A stretch of DNA of 64,000 nucleotides from assembly GCA_903911145.1 (NCBI GenBank), contig CAIWCD010000005.1:1-64000 (forward strand). The letters are read 5' to 3'. A program made the translations under genes and the position numbers. This document shows positions 44,638 to 52,781 of the stretch, one piece after another (within the stretch, counting starts at the first letter, position 1; every line of letters starts with the position of its first letter). The notes beneath the pieces were generated by a model. The model saw only the letters and a program-made list of their open reading frames with translations, did no database searches and was not told the DNA's origin. The DNA is from an uncultured delta proteobacterium (GTDB lineage: Bacteria > Myxococcota > Myxococcia > Myxococcales > 40CM-4-68-19).

Positions 44638-45231
44638 ATGGATCTCGACGACCAGCTCATCGCGACGGGGCTCGCACGCGGTGATCGGGGCGCCTGCCAG
44701 CAGCTGATCGCGAAGCACCACCGGACCGTCTACGCGTTCCTGTGCAGGATGGGCGCGGCCGCGGCGCTTGCGGAGGATCTGACGCAGGAGACCTACGCGA
44801 AGGCCTGGCTGAACGTCGCGAGGATCCGCGAGGCCTCGTCGCTGCGCGCGTGGCTCCTGACGATCGCGCGCAACGAGCTGCTCCAGTCTGCGCGCCGAAG
44901 CGATCCGCGCGCGGTGTCGCTGGATGACGCGAGCCACGTCGAGAGCAAGCACGAGGCGGCGCACGAGCAGCTTGAGCGGCACCAGGAGAACGCGCGTCTC
45001 GAGGTGATCGTGCGCGGGCTCGATGAGCCGTTTCGCGAGCTGATCGTGCTGCACTACTTCCACGAATTGAGCCTGAGCGAGCTGGCCGAGACGCTCTCGC
45101 TTCCTCTGGGAACGGCGAAGTCTCGCTTAAGCCGCGCAATCGAAGCGCTGCGCAACGACTGGTCTGCAATCGAAGGAGGAGAGAGTCATGGACAACGAAA
45201 CTCTCGAGCGCGCTCTGCGCTCATTGCCTAG
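44638..45231 (+). CDS. ECF-type RNA polymerase sigma factor
   Basis: 197 residues. Region 2 (about 15-85) has AEDLTQETYAKAWLN and the helix LRAWLLTIARNELL; region 4 (about 110-175) has FRELIVLHYFHELSLSELAE and the recognition helix GTAKSRLSRAIEAL. It directs RNA polymerase to a small regulon, normally held by an anti-sigma factor. The ATG at 44638 starts MDLDDQLIATGLARGD, a typical ECF N-terminus. Its last 44 bases overlap the following gene. The C-terminal tail after region 4 is Arg/Ser-rich and encoded in the overlap. Confidence 0.93.
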   Translation: MDLDDQLIATGLARGDRGACQQLIAKHHRTVYAFLCRMGAAAALAEDLTQETYAKAWLNVARIREASSLRAWLLTIARNELLQSARRSDPRAVSLDDASHVESKHEAAHEQLERHQENARLEVIVRGLDEPFRELIVLHYFHELSLSELAETLSLPLGTAKSRLSRAIEALRNDWSAIEGGESHGQRNSRARSALIA

Positions 45232-45709
45232 CCCGACGCCGTCGGTGGAGCTCGCGTCGCGTCTTGAGCGCGCGATCCCCGCGTCGTTTGTCGAGCGCGC
45301 ACAAGTGAGCGCTGAGCCGCTCCCCGCGCGGTCGAGCTGGATCGCCGCGCTTCGCGAACTGTTCGTCTCGCCGCTCGCGCCGCTGGGCCTCGCAGGAGCG
45401 GCCTGCGCTGCCGCTCTCCTCTTCGGGCAGCCCGCGAATCAAGGCTTCCAGTTCGCGCTCCCCGATGCGTCTCTCGCCGAGCGCGTCGAGATCGTCGAAC
45501 CGATCATCCCGCGCATCGAGCCGGTCGCGCCGATCGGCCCGAGCGAAATCCTCGAGGCGATCTGGCGCCCCGTGCTCGAGGACGGGCAGGAGCCGCTCAA
45601 CATCCTCCACCCGAGCCGCGCGGCCATCGACGCCTTCCGCCAATCGCGCGAACTCCTCGACTCCCAACAGAGCGGCCACGCCGTCGCTCGCATCAGCTTC
45701 TCGGGGTAA
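45188..45709 (+). CDS. Putative anti-sigma factor, single membrane segment
   Basis: 173 residues. A soluble N-terminal part (about 1-60) is followed by one membrane segment (about 62-80, APLGLAGAACAAALLFG) and a roughly 90-residue extracytoplasmic part with a Pro/Ile/Glu-rich run. No zinc-binding HxxxCxxC motif is seen. The call rests on position: GGAGGAGAG precedes the ATG at 45188, inside the ECF sigma gene (44-base overlap), the usual place for its anti-sigma factor. It could be another membrane partner of the following MotA/FliL-like proteins. Confidence 0.6.
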   Translation: MDNETLERALRSLPSPTPSVELASRLERAIPASFVERAQVSAEPLPARSSWIAALRELFVSPLAPLGLAGAACAAALLFGQPANQGFQFALPDASLAERVEIVEPIIPRIEPVAPIGPSEILEAIWRPVLEDGQEPLNILHPSRAAIDAFRQSRELLDSQQSGHAVARISFSG

Positions 45710-45713
45710 CGAA

Positions 45714-47111
45714 ATGGAAAACGTCATGAAGATGCGAGTTGGATTGGCTGCGCTGGTCGGCGTCGTCATGACGGCGGCTTCGGTCCTCTTGAACAGAGGC
45801 CATCTCCTCTCGTTCCTGCACGGGCTCGCTCGGGGCAGCTTGGCGGACGGAAGCGATCTCGGCTCGGTTCTCCAAGGCCCAGCGGCATTCATCGTGTTTG
45901 GCGGCGCGGTCGTGGCTGTCGCGTTTGCGGCTCGACGCACGCGCGACATCCGCGCTCTTCTCGCGGTTGCGCGTAGCGCCGTCCTCGTTGGCGGCGTTGT
46001 TGGAAGCGTGATCGGCTTCACCGTCTGCGCCTGGTTCGTCAGGTTCCCGATCAAACTCGGCATCCCGGTGGCGAATGCGGTCATCTCGATGTTCTATGCG
46101 TTCGCAGCGCAAGCCTTCGTGCTTCTGCCGCTCGAGGCCGCGCTCATCGCTCGCGACTCGGGCGTGGTCGAGACGCCGCGCGCGGAGCAGTTCGCTCGCT
46201 TTGGCGGAGCCGCGCTGAAGGTCATGCTCATCGCGCTGCTCTCGCCGCCTCTGGTTGCCGTGCTCGGAAAATTCATCGGATTGCCGCCCGAGGTCTTTGG
46301 CCAAGATCGCTTCATCATGCTGCTCGTCGGTCCCGCGGCGCTTCTGATCGCGGCATCTCCTCTCCGCGTCGGATCTCGATTCGGCAGGTTGCTCTGCGAC
46401 TCGTTTCTCGCATCGGGCGGCGTCCTGCTCATCGACTCGGTGGTTCACTTTCTCGAGAACGTGAGTCGCGGTGACGGGATGGGGTTCCCGCGCGGTGCAG
46501 CGGCCATCGCATCGGCGCTGGTCGCCGCGAGTTTCGCTGCCTTGCTTTTTCCGTCTGCTGTCGGCATCGAAGATGAGCTACGCAGCGAGCGAAGCTCCTT
46601 CAGGGCTTATGCGGCCTACTTCGCAGCGATGTCGTACGTCCTGACGATCGGGATCATTGCCGCCATCAGCATTCCGATGCCGGGAACGAAGCATTCCGAC
46701 TCCAGTGCGTCCGCAGTTGATGCGTCGTCGAACAAATCCGGCGCAAGCTGGGCGCCTGGCGCGCATACGAACGTCACGACTTCGCAGATCGCTCCGCCGC
46801 ACTCGAGCGATCCCGCGGCCGTCGGCGTCGACGACATCGTGGTCCGACAGGCCGATCTCGATGCGGCGCACTACATCCGCACCTCGTTCGACGTCGTGTT
46901 CGCCGATGCAGCGCATGCCGACGCGCTGCGCGCGCACTATGCCGAGCTGATCGACCTCTCGATCCTCTACCTCTCGAACGTGAAGCACGCCGACACCGTG
47001 GGCGAGGAGAACATGCAGAAGCTCCAGGCCGCGCTGCTCAAGCGCGTCAAGCAAGTGAGTGGCGGCGAAAACGCGCAGCGGATTCTCTTCCGTGGATTCG
47101 TCTCGCAGTAG
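45714..47111 (+). CDS. MotA-like (duplicated) multi-spanning protein with C-terminal FliL-like domain, paralogue 1
   Basis: 465 residues. Segments TM1 (8-26), TM2 (52-72), TM3 (89-108) and TM4 (115-142) resemble the MotA/ExbB fold: GGVVGSVIGF, then LGIPVANAVISMFYAFAAQA and VLLPLEAAL, compare MotA LGxGIAVAFVxTLYG and FLPIA. A similar half follows (TM5-8, 168-280: LLVGPAALLIAASPLRVG, LLFPSAVGIEDE). A ninth segment (302-322), a low-complexity linker (325-372) and a FliL-like domain (373-465: HYIRTSFDVVF, ELIDLSILYLSNVKHADTVG, ILFRGFVSQ) end it. MotA is a stator ion-channel subunit; FliL binds stators. The MotA cytoplasmic loop is nearly absent. Start is ATG 45714 or 45726. Role unknown; it follows the anti-sigma gene by 4 bases. 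The family calls are by eye. Confidence 0.62.
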   Translation: MENVMKMRVGLAALVGVVMTAASVLLNRGHLLSFLHGLARGSLADGSDLGSVLQGPAAFIVFGGAVVAVAFAARRTRDIRALLAVARSAVLVGGVVGSVIGFTVCAWFVRFPIKLGIPVANAVISMFYAFAAQAFVLLPLEAALIARDSGVVETPRAEQFARFGGAALKVMLIALLSPPLVAVLGKFIGLPPEVFGQDRFIMLLVGPAALLIAASPLRVGSRFGRLLCDSFLASGGVLLIDSVVHFLENVSRGDGMGFPRGAAAIASALVAASFAALLFPSAVGIEDELRSERSSFRAYAAYFAAMSYVLTIGIIAAISIPMPGTKHSDSSASAVDASSNKSGASWAPGAHTNVTTSQIAPPHSSDPAAVGVDDIVVRQADLDAAHYIRTSFDVVFADAAHADALRAHYAELIDLSILYLSNVKHADTVGEENMQKLQAALLKRVKQVSGGENAQRILFRGFVSQ

Positions 47112-47177
47112 CGCACGCCCGCTCCCAGACTGGGTTTGCGCGATTCACGGTTCTCGATCGAAGAACAGGAAGTCATC

Positions 47178-48494
47178 ATGAAGATACGCGTTGGATTGGC
47201 CGTCTTGGTTGGTGTGGTGCTGACGATTCTCGGAATGCGGCTCGCGGGCGTCTACGCCGCGTCCGTCCTTTCGCTCTCTGCGTTCCTCACGGTCTTCGGC
47301 GTGATGGCCGCGGTGCTGGTCATCTCTCCAGGCGGCGCGCGCGATGCCCGCTCGCTCCTCGCGCTCGCCCGCGCTGGAATCCTCGGAGGTGGCGTCGTCG
47401 GGAGCCTGATCGGGCTTGCCGGCTTCACTCCGGGATTCTTCGATCCGAAACATCTCGGGGATGGCGTTGCGTTCGCGGTTGTGTCGGTCTTCTACGCCGC
47501 GGCCGCGCAGGCTCTCCTGCTGCTGCCGATCGAGGCTGTGCTCGTTGCCCGCGATGACGCCGAAGGCGAACCGACACAGACCGTCCGTCGCGTGCTCCTC
47601 TCGATGGTGTCGCTGATTGTCGGACCCGGTGTCGCTGTCTACATCGTCGCTTCACACTGGGCACCGATCCCGATCGTCACTGCGCCGCTCGCTCTGGCAG
47701 GGCCGATCGCACTCGTGATCGCGGTGTCGCCGAGTCGCGTTGGCCCACGCTTTGGCGCGCTGCTGCGAGACTCGTTTCTCGCGAGCGGGCTGCTTGGATT
47801 CGTCGTGGCGCTCATCAACATGATGGAGCACGTCGTCCGAGATCCCTCCGTCTCCGTCGGAGGGATCTCGGGCGCGACGATCACGCTCGCGATCGGCGCC
47901 GTGGGTGCGCTTCTCGCGTCGGCGTTCAGTCCCGCAGGTGCCGCGAGCGTCGACGACGAGGTGCGCCCGAGCTTTGTCGTGTTCGTTGCCTACTTCGCCG
48001 CGATCGTCTTCGCAATCGGCGTGGGCGTCGCTTCCCTCTCGACGCGACCCAACCCGAACGCAGGCGCGGCTGTCGACGCCGCGTCGCCCACGGCGTCATC
48101 GAGCGCGACCGCAAGCGCATCGTCGAGTGAGCCCGCCGCACCCTCGGCGACGCGCAGCGCACCGCCCTCGAACTCCGCGGCATCTTCGATCGAAGCCAGG
48201 TCAGTCGCCGTCTTCGACATCGTCGCCAAGCTGGCCGATGCCGAGGCGGCGCATTACGTCAGGATCTCATTCTTCGTCGTGTTTGACAGCGAGGCGCACG
48301 CGGCGGCGCTGCGTCCGCGCCAGAGCGAGCTGCGCGATCTCTCGCTGCGCTACCTCTCAGACGTCAAGCTGGCCGACATGCTCGGTGAGGAGAACATGAA
48401 GAAGCGGGAGGCAGAGCTGCTGACGCGCATCAAACAGGTGAGCGGCGGCGAGAGCGCGCAGCGGATTCTCCTGCAAGGCTGGGTGACGCAGTGA
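47178..48494 (+). CDS. MotA-like (duplicated) multi-spanning protein with C-terminal FliL-like domain, paralogue 2
   Basis: 438 residues, clearly paralogous to the preceding protein (MKIRVGLAVLVGVVLT against MKMRVGLAALVGVVMT; GEENM and KQVSGGE shared near the end). The MotA-like signature is closer here: GGVVGSLIGLAG, LGDGVAFAVVSVFYAAAAQA and LLLPIEAVL. The second half keeps SPSRVGPRFGALLRDSFLASG. A Ser/Ala/Pro linker (about 305-345) leads to the FliL-like domain (about 350-438: AHYVRISFFVVF, ELRDLSLRYLSDVKLADMLG, ILLQGWVTQ). AGGA lies 7 bases before the ATG at 47178. 66 bases separate the copies, so both are probably in one operon with the sigma gene and may form hetero-oligomers. Confidence 0.64.
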   Translation: MKIRVGLAVLVGVVLTILGMRLAGVYAASVLSLSAFLTVFGVMAAVLVISPGGARDARSLLALARAGILGGGVVGSLIGLAGFTPGFFDPKHLGDGVAFAVVSVFYAAAAQALLLLPIEAVLVARDDAEGEPTQTVRRVLLSMVSLIVGPGVAVYIVASHWAPIPIVTAPLALAGPIALVIAVSPSRVGPRFGALLRDSFLASGLLGFVVALINMMEHVVRDPSVSVGGISGATITLAIGAVGALLASAFSPAGAASVDDEVRPSFVVFVAYFAAIVFAIGVGVASLSTRPNPNAGAAVDAASPTASSSATASASSSEPAAPSATRSAPPSNSAASSIEARSVAVFDIVAKLADAEAAHYVRISFFVVFDSEAHAAALRPRQSELRDLSLRYLSDVKLADMLGEENMKKREAELLTRIKQVSGGESAQRILLQGWVTQ

Positions 48495-48525
48495 AGGTGC
48501 CGAGAAGATCCTCTACTGGGACTTC

Positions 48526-48558
48526 GTGACGTAGTTACACCGCGTGTAACAGTGTCAC
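48526..48558. terminator. Hairpin between convergent genes
   Basis: GTTACAC (48534-48540) and GTGTAAC (48544-48550) pair around CGC, flanked by GTGAC (48526-48530) and GTCAC (48554-48558), giving a nested perfect palindrome. It overlaps the SDR stop codon (48555-48557) and lies 32 bases after the second MotA/FliL-like gene. A bidirectional terminator is likely; no T run is present. Confidence 0.55.
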
Positions 48559-49412
48559 TTCGCGAGCGGCGAGAGGTTCCAGCGCTCGCCGGTCAGCGCT
48601 TCCGACGCGCTCCAGAGCTGTTCGCGCAGTTCCACGGAGCGCGCCGCGGCTGCAGGCGTCGCCTCGCGCGAGCGATCGAAGTAGCGCCCCGAGATGTTCG
48701 CGACCTCGGGCGCGCTGGCGAGAAATACCGAAGTCTGCGCGCCCTGCGACAGCGAGTCCGGCCCGTCGCTCATTCCGAACCCTTGCTTGAGCAGCTTCGT
48801 CCCGACGACGCCCGGATGCAGGCTGTTCGCGGTCAGCACGCTCGTCGGAAAGCGCGCCGCGAGCCCGTTCGCGAAGAGGACATTGCAGAGCTTGGCCTGC
48901 GCGTAGGAACCAATTCCCGAGTAGCCGCGCTCGAGCTGCAGATTGTTGAAATCGAGCTTCCCGCGCAGATGGACCTGTGAGCTGACCATCACGATGCGTG
49001 CGGGCGCTGCGGCCTCGAGCGACGGCAGCAGCAGATGCGCGAGGAGAAACGGCGCGAGGTGGCTCACCGCGAGCGTCAACTCGAAGCCCTCGCTGGTGAC
49101 GGCGCGCTCCTGCGCGTAGACGCCGGCGTTGTGGAGAAACACGTCGAGCCGAGGCGCGCGCGTAAGCAGACTGGGCGCGGCCGCGCGGATCGCGGCGAGG
49201 CTTGAGAGATCGCACGACCATCCGTCGATGCGCGTCTCTTGCGCCGCGCGTTCATCGCGCTTCGAGAGTTCCGCGATTGCACTCGCGACACGCGCGTCGC
49301 TGCGTCCGTGGACGATGACGCGAAAGCCGCGCGCGAGAAGCTCGAGCGCGGTCTGCTTGCCGATCCCGTCGGTCGATCCGGTGACGAGTGCAACGCGCGT
49401 GGTCTTGCTCAT
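48555..49412 (-). CDS. Short-chain dehydrogenase/reductase (retinol dehydrogenase-like)
   Basis: 285 residues, a classical SDR oxidoreductase. Cofactor motif TGSTDGIGKQ near the N-terminus, HNAGVYA in place of NNAG, catalytic Ser in IVMVSSQVH, and YAQAK (YxxxK active site) near residue 180; NSLHPGVVGTKL follows, as in retinol dehydrogenase-like SDRs. HGRSDAR after strand 2 suggests NADP(H). The substrate is unknown. The ATG at 49412 has AGAGAG 4-5 bases upstream. It lies downstream of mutS on the same strand (40 bases) and could be cotranscribed with it. Confidence 0.9.
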   Translation of the reverse strand: MSKTTRVALVTGSTDGIGKQTALELLARGFRVIVHGRSDARVASAIAELSKRDERAAQETRIDGWSCDLSSLAAIRAAAPSLLTRAPRLDVFLHNAGVYAQERAVTSEGFELTLAVSHLAPFLLAHLLLPSLEAAAPARIVMVSSQVHLRGKLDFNNLQLERGYSGIGSYAQAKLCNVLFANGLAARFPTSVLTANSLHPGVVGTKLLKQGFGMSDGPDSLSQGAQTSVFLASAPEVANISGRYFDRSREATPAAAARSVELREQLWSASEALTGERWNLSPLAK

Positions 49413-49452
49413 CGGTCTCTCTTCTTGCTCAGTGGATGGTTGCGTTCGGCAA

Positions 49453-52233
49453 CTATTTCGAAGTCAGCTTCTTCTGCTCCGCGTGGAGAAAGAGCAGGGC
49501 GTCGAGCGGACTCGTCCGCGAGAGATCGAGCGCGCCCAGTGCGGTCGCGAGCGATCGGGCAGCTTCGTCGTGCGGCGACGTCGACGTGCTCGCAGCGAGG
49601 CCGGGCGCGATCTTGTCCGTCCCGGAATCGGGGCTTGCCGGTGGAGCCTCTGGCCTGCTCTGCGCGAAGAGTCCGAGCTGCGGGCGGCTCTGCGCGCGGG
49701 CCGGATGCGAATGGGCAAGCGCGGCGCGGCCCGATTCATCGAGCTCCTGCGACTCGAGGTTCGCGAGGATCTCTCGGGCCCGCGCGATCACCTTTTCCGG
49801 CAGCCCCGCGAGCTTCGCAACGTGGATGCCGTAACTGCGCGAGGCCGCGCCAGGCACGACTTTGCGCAGGAAGACGACCTCGCCCGCGACCTCGGTGACG
49901 GCCATCGTGAGGTTGACCGCGTGCGTCCGCTCGGCCGCGAGATCGCAGAGCTCGTGATAGTGCGTCGCGAAGAGAGTGCGGGCCCGCACCACGTCGTGCA
50001 GATGCTCCGCCACGGCCCACGCGATCGCGAGCCCATCGAACGTGCTGGTGCCGCGGCCAACCTCGTCGAGGATGAGCAGGGAGTTCGTCGTCGCCTGCGC
50101 GAGGATGCGCGCGCACTCGGCCATCTCGACCATGAACGTGCTCTGGCCGCGCGCGAGATCGTCTGCTGCGCCCACGCGCGTAAAGAGCTTGTCGACGATC
50201 CCGATCCGCGCAGACGTCGCCGGCACGAACGCACCCGACTGCGCCAGCAGCACAATCAGCGCGACCTGCCGCATCGCCGTGCTCTTGCCCGCCATGTTCG
50301 GGCCCGTCAGCACGAGGAGTCGGCGCGCACCGTCGAGCGCGAGATCATTGGGCACGAACGGCCCCTCTCCCGCCTGCTGCAGCGCCTTCTCGACCACCGG
50401 ATGACGCCCGCCGCGGATGTCTATGAATGACCCATCGTCGACGCTGGGCCGCACCCAGCCTGACTCTGCGGCGATGCGCGCGAACGAGAGCAGCACGTCT
50501 CCCTCCGCGGCTGCCGCTGCTGCTGCACGAAGTTCCGCGCTCACGGCGAGCACTGCACTCGTCAACTCGAGGAAGATCTCCGCCTCCAACGCGGCCCGGC
50601 GATCCTCTGCGGAGAGTACCTTGCTCTCGTGCTCGGCCAGCGCGGGGGTGATGAACCGCTCTGCGTTCACGGTCGATGAGCGACGCTGGTAGTCGCTCGG
50701 GACGAGATGGAGATTGGCTTTGGTGATCTCGAGATAGAAGCCCGAGACGCGGTTGAAGCGCACTTTCAGCGACTGGATTCCGCTGCGCGCTTTCTCTGCC
50801 GCCTCGAGCGCGGCGATCGAGGCGCGGCCGCCCTGTGCGAGATCGACCAGTTCGTCGAGTGCAGCGCGAAATCCGGGCCGCACGAATCCCGGCTCGCGCG
50901 CAGGAGGAACCTCATCGGCGAGCGCGCTCTCGAGCAGCGAAGATAGCTTTGCAAGCGGACCCGGGTTGCCGTCGCGATCGACGGGCGCGAGCGGCGTCGC
51001 GAGTGCGCAAAGACGTTCGGAGTGACTCTTCGCGAACAGCTGCGCGAGGCCCGGCAACTCGCGCAGCGACGCGCGCAGACCCGCAAGTTCGCGCGGCGTG
51101 CCCTGCCGGATCGCGAGACGCCCGAGCAGCCGCTCGATGTCGAGGATCGCGCGCAGATGGGTCGCGATCTCCTCGCGCAGCACCGCCGCGCCGAACAACT
51201 CCTCGACCGCATCGTGCCTCGCTGCGATCGCCCGCACGTCGACGAGCGGAGCCGCGAGCCAGCGCGAGAGAAGTCGGCCACCCGCGGCCGTGTGCGTGCG
51301 GTCGACCAGCGCGGCGAGCGTGCCCGTGCGGCGCCCATCGGGGCCGTGGAACAGCTCGAGGTTCTTCACCGCTGCCGGATCGATCCAGAGCGCGTGCGAG
51401 GGCTGCTCGACCTGCACGCGCACGACGTGCTGCGCAGCACTTCGCTGCGTTTCCTGGAGGTAGAGCAGCGCCTCTGCGCAGGCCTGCACGGCCACGGGCT
51501 CTCGCTGCAGTCCGAGTCCATCCAGCGTGCCGAGTCCGAGATGCTTCTTGAGCAGCAATTCGGCTCCCGCGAGATCGCGAAACGCACGCGGCTCGACCCG
51601 CAGTGCGCCGCTTGCACGCTTGAGTTGTGCTGCCTGGGGCGTGCCCTGCAGTTCCTCGGGAATGAGCAGTTCGCGCGGACGCACGCGCGACAACTCATCG
51701 ACCAGCGACTCCCACGAGGAGAGCGGATGCGCGCGCAACTCGCCTGTCGAAGCATCGAGCAGCGCCAGCGCACCGCGCGGCCCGTCCTGCCGCTTCTCCT
51801 GGGCGCGACCGGCGCTCTCCTCCAGCGCAATCGTCGCGAGCAGGAGCGGTTCGCGGCCGTCAAGCGCATCGTCATCGAGCAGCGTCCCGGGCGTGACCAG
51901 CCGGACGATCTCGCGCTTGACCAGCGACTTCCCCGGCCCCGGCGCCTCCATCTGATCGCAGATCGCCACCTTGTGTCCGGCCGCCACCAGCCGGGCGATG
52001 TATCCGCGCGCCGCATGAAACGGCACGCCTGCCATCGGCACGCGGTCCTCGCCCTTGCTGCGCGCCGTCAGGGTGATGCCGAGCAGCGCCGAGGCGATCT
52101 TCGCGTCTTCGAAGAACAGTTCGTAGAAATCGCCGAGACGAAAGAGGAGCAGGGCGTCTTTCGCCTGCGATTTGGCCTCCGCGTATTGGCGGAGCATCGG
52201 CGTGAGTGGCGCTGGAGGAATCGGCTCGGACAC
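49453..52233 (-). CDS. mutS: DNA mismatch repair protein MutS
   Basis: 926 residues, slightly longer than E. coli MutS (853). MutS recognises mismatches and recruits MutL. The mismatch-binding domain has LLFRLGDFYELFFEDA, with the F-Y-E motif that stacks on the mispair. The ABC ATPase domain has LTGPNMAGKSTAMRQV (Walker A), LDEVGRGTSTFDG (Walker B/signature) and FATHYHELCDL. An extra C-terminal Ser/Pro/Ala-rich segment (about 840-895) before DALLFLHAEQKKL accounts for the length. The GTG start at 52233 has TAGAGA 6 bases upstream, a near match to the leaderless box. Confidence 0.96.
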   Translation of the reverse strand: MSEPIPPAPLTPMLRQYAEAKSQAKDALLLFRLGDFYELFFEDAKIASALLGITLTARSKGEDRVPMAGVPFHAARGYIARLVAAGHKVAICDQMEAPGPGKSLVKREIVRLVTPGTLLDDDALDGREPLLLATIALEESAGRAQEKRQDGPRGALALLDASTGELRAHPLSSWESLVDELSRVRPRELLIPEELQGTPQAAQLKRASGALRVEPRAFRDLAGAELLLKKHLGLGTLDGLGLQREPVAVQACAEALLYLQETQRSAAQHVVRVQVEQPSHALWIDPAAVKNLELFHGPDGRRTGTLAALVDRTHTAAGGRLLSRWLAAPLVDVRAIAARHDAVEELFGAAVLREEIATHLRAILDIERLLGRLAIRQGTPRELAGLRASLRELPGLAQLFAKSHSERLCALATPLAPVDRDGNPGPLAKLSSLLESALADEVPPAREPGFVRPGFRAALDELVDLAQGGRASIAALEAAEKARSGIQSLKVRFNRVSGFYLEITKANLHLVPSDYQRRSSTVNAERFITPALAEHESKVLSAEDRRAALEAEIFLELTSAVLAVSAELRAAAAAAAEGDVLLSFARIAAESGWVRPSVDDGSFIDIRGGRHPVVEKALQQAGEGPFVPNDLALDGARRLLVLTGPNMAGKSTAMRQVALIVLLAQSGAFVPATSARIGIVDKLFTRVGAADDLARGQSTFMVEMAECARILAQATTNSLLILDEVGRGTSTFDGLAIAWAVAEHLHDVVRARTLFATHYHELCDLAAERTHAVNLTMAVTEVAGEVVFLRKVVPGAASRSYGIHVAKLAGLPEKVIARAREILANLESQELDESGRAALAHSHPARAQSRPQLGLFAQSRPEAPPASPDSGTDKIAPGLAASTSTSPHDEAARSLATALGALDLSRTSPLDALLFLHAEQKKLTSK

Positions 52234-52326
52234 GGCCGCTCTCTAGCACGACAGAACGGCCGTGTCGGACCCCCTCGGTAACGTTCCTCGGGTCGGCGAA
52301 TCGGTGCGCCGCAAGCGAGGTCTTCG

Positions 52327-52596
52327 ATGGGTGAATCAATCAAGTTGTGGCGCTGCTCCTCCTGCAACCGGCTCCTGCGGGAGCTTCCGATCAGCTACGC
52401 GATGCAGCGTCATGCCGAGATGGTCGCGGCCGAGGCCGGTGCCGCCGCCGACTTCGTGCGCGAGGCGACGTGGCACGCCTATCTCGCATCGCTGCGTCGG
52501 TGCCGCTGCGGAAGCCGGAAGCAGTTCAGCCCCGTCGCCAGGTCGGCGCTGCGAGGCCAACTCGATCTTGGCATCGACGCGGTTGTTCTCCAGTGA
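52327..52596 (+). CDS. Small zinc-ribbon-like protein, unknown function
   Basis: 89 residues. Two cysteine pairs, CSSC near residue 10 and CRC near residue 59 (LRRCRCGSRKQF), could bind one zinc ion; a helical stretch (PISYAMQRHAEMVAAEAGAA) lies between. GAGG lies 7 bases before the ATG at 52327, supporting a real gene although short. It is divergent from mutS (93 bases), and its stop overlaps the next tiny gene (GTGA). I do not recognise a family. Confidence 0.6.
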   Translation: MGESIKLWRCSSCNRLLRELPISYAMQRHAEMVAAEAGAAADFVREATWHAYLASLRRCRCGSRKQFSPVARSALRGQLDLGIDAVVLQ

Positions 52597-52751
52597 TCGC
52601 CGCGCTGCTTGCGGTTGCAGTTCTCGGCCTGCTCGGGAGCGCCTGGTCGTCGCGGCGCAAGCAACGCCGGCGCTGGCGCCAGGTCGAGCATCTGGAGCGC
52701 AGCCTGTTCGCTGCGGCGGGCGTCAAGCGGAGGTGGCGGACGAGAAGTTGA
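52593..52751 (+). CDS. Tiny membrane protein, translationally coupled
   Basis: 52 residues: one N-terminal membrane segment (IAALLAVAVLGLLGSAW) followed by a strongly basic stretch (SSRRKQRRRWRQ) and a short helix. The GTG at 52593 overlaps the stop of the zinc-ribbon gene by 4 bases. Positive-inside rules put the basic tail in the cytoplasm. The signal-anchor-like start and the overlap argue for a real small gene; function unknown. Confidence 0.5.
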   Translation: MIAALLAVAVLGLLGSAWSSRRKQRRRWRQVEHLERSLFAAAGVKRRWRTRS

Positions 52752-52781
52752 CGTAAGGCCAGTGCGTGCAAACGTGCCCGC

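Noticed and set aside
45465-45713. Upstream extension of the first MotA/FliL-like frame
   Set aside because: It overlaps the anti-sigma candidate in another frame and encodes only Ser/Arg-rich sequence; the paralogue starts at the same conserved RVGLA segment.
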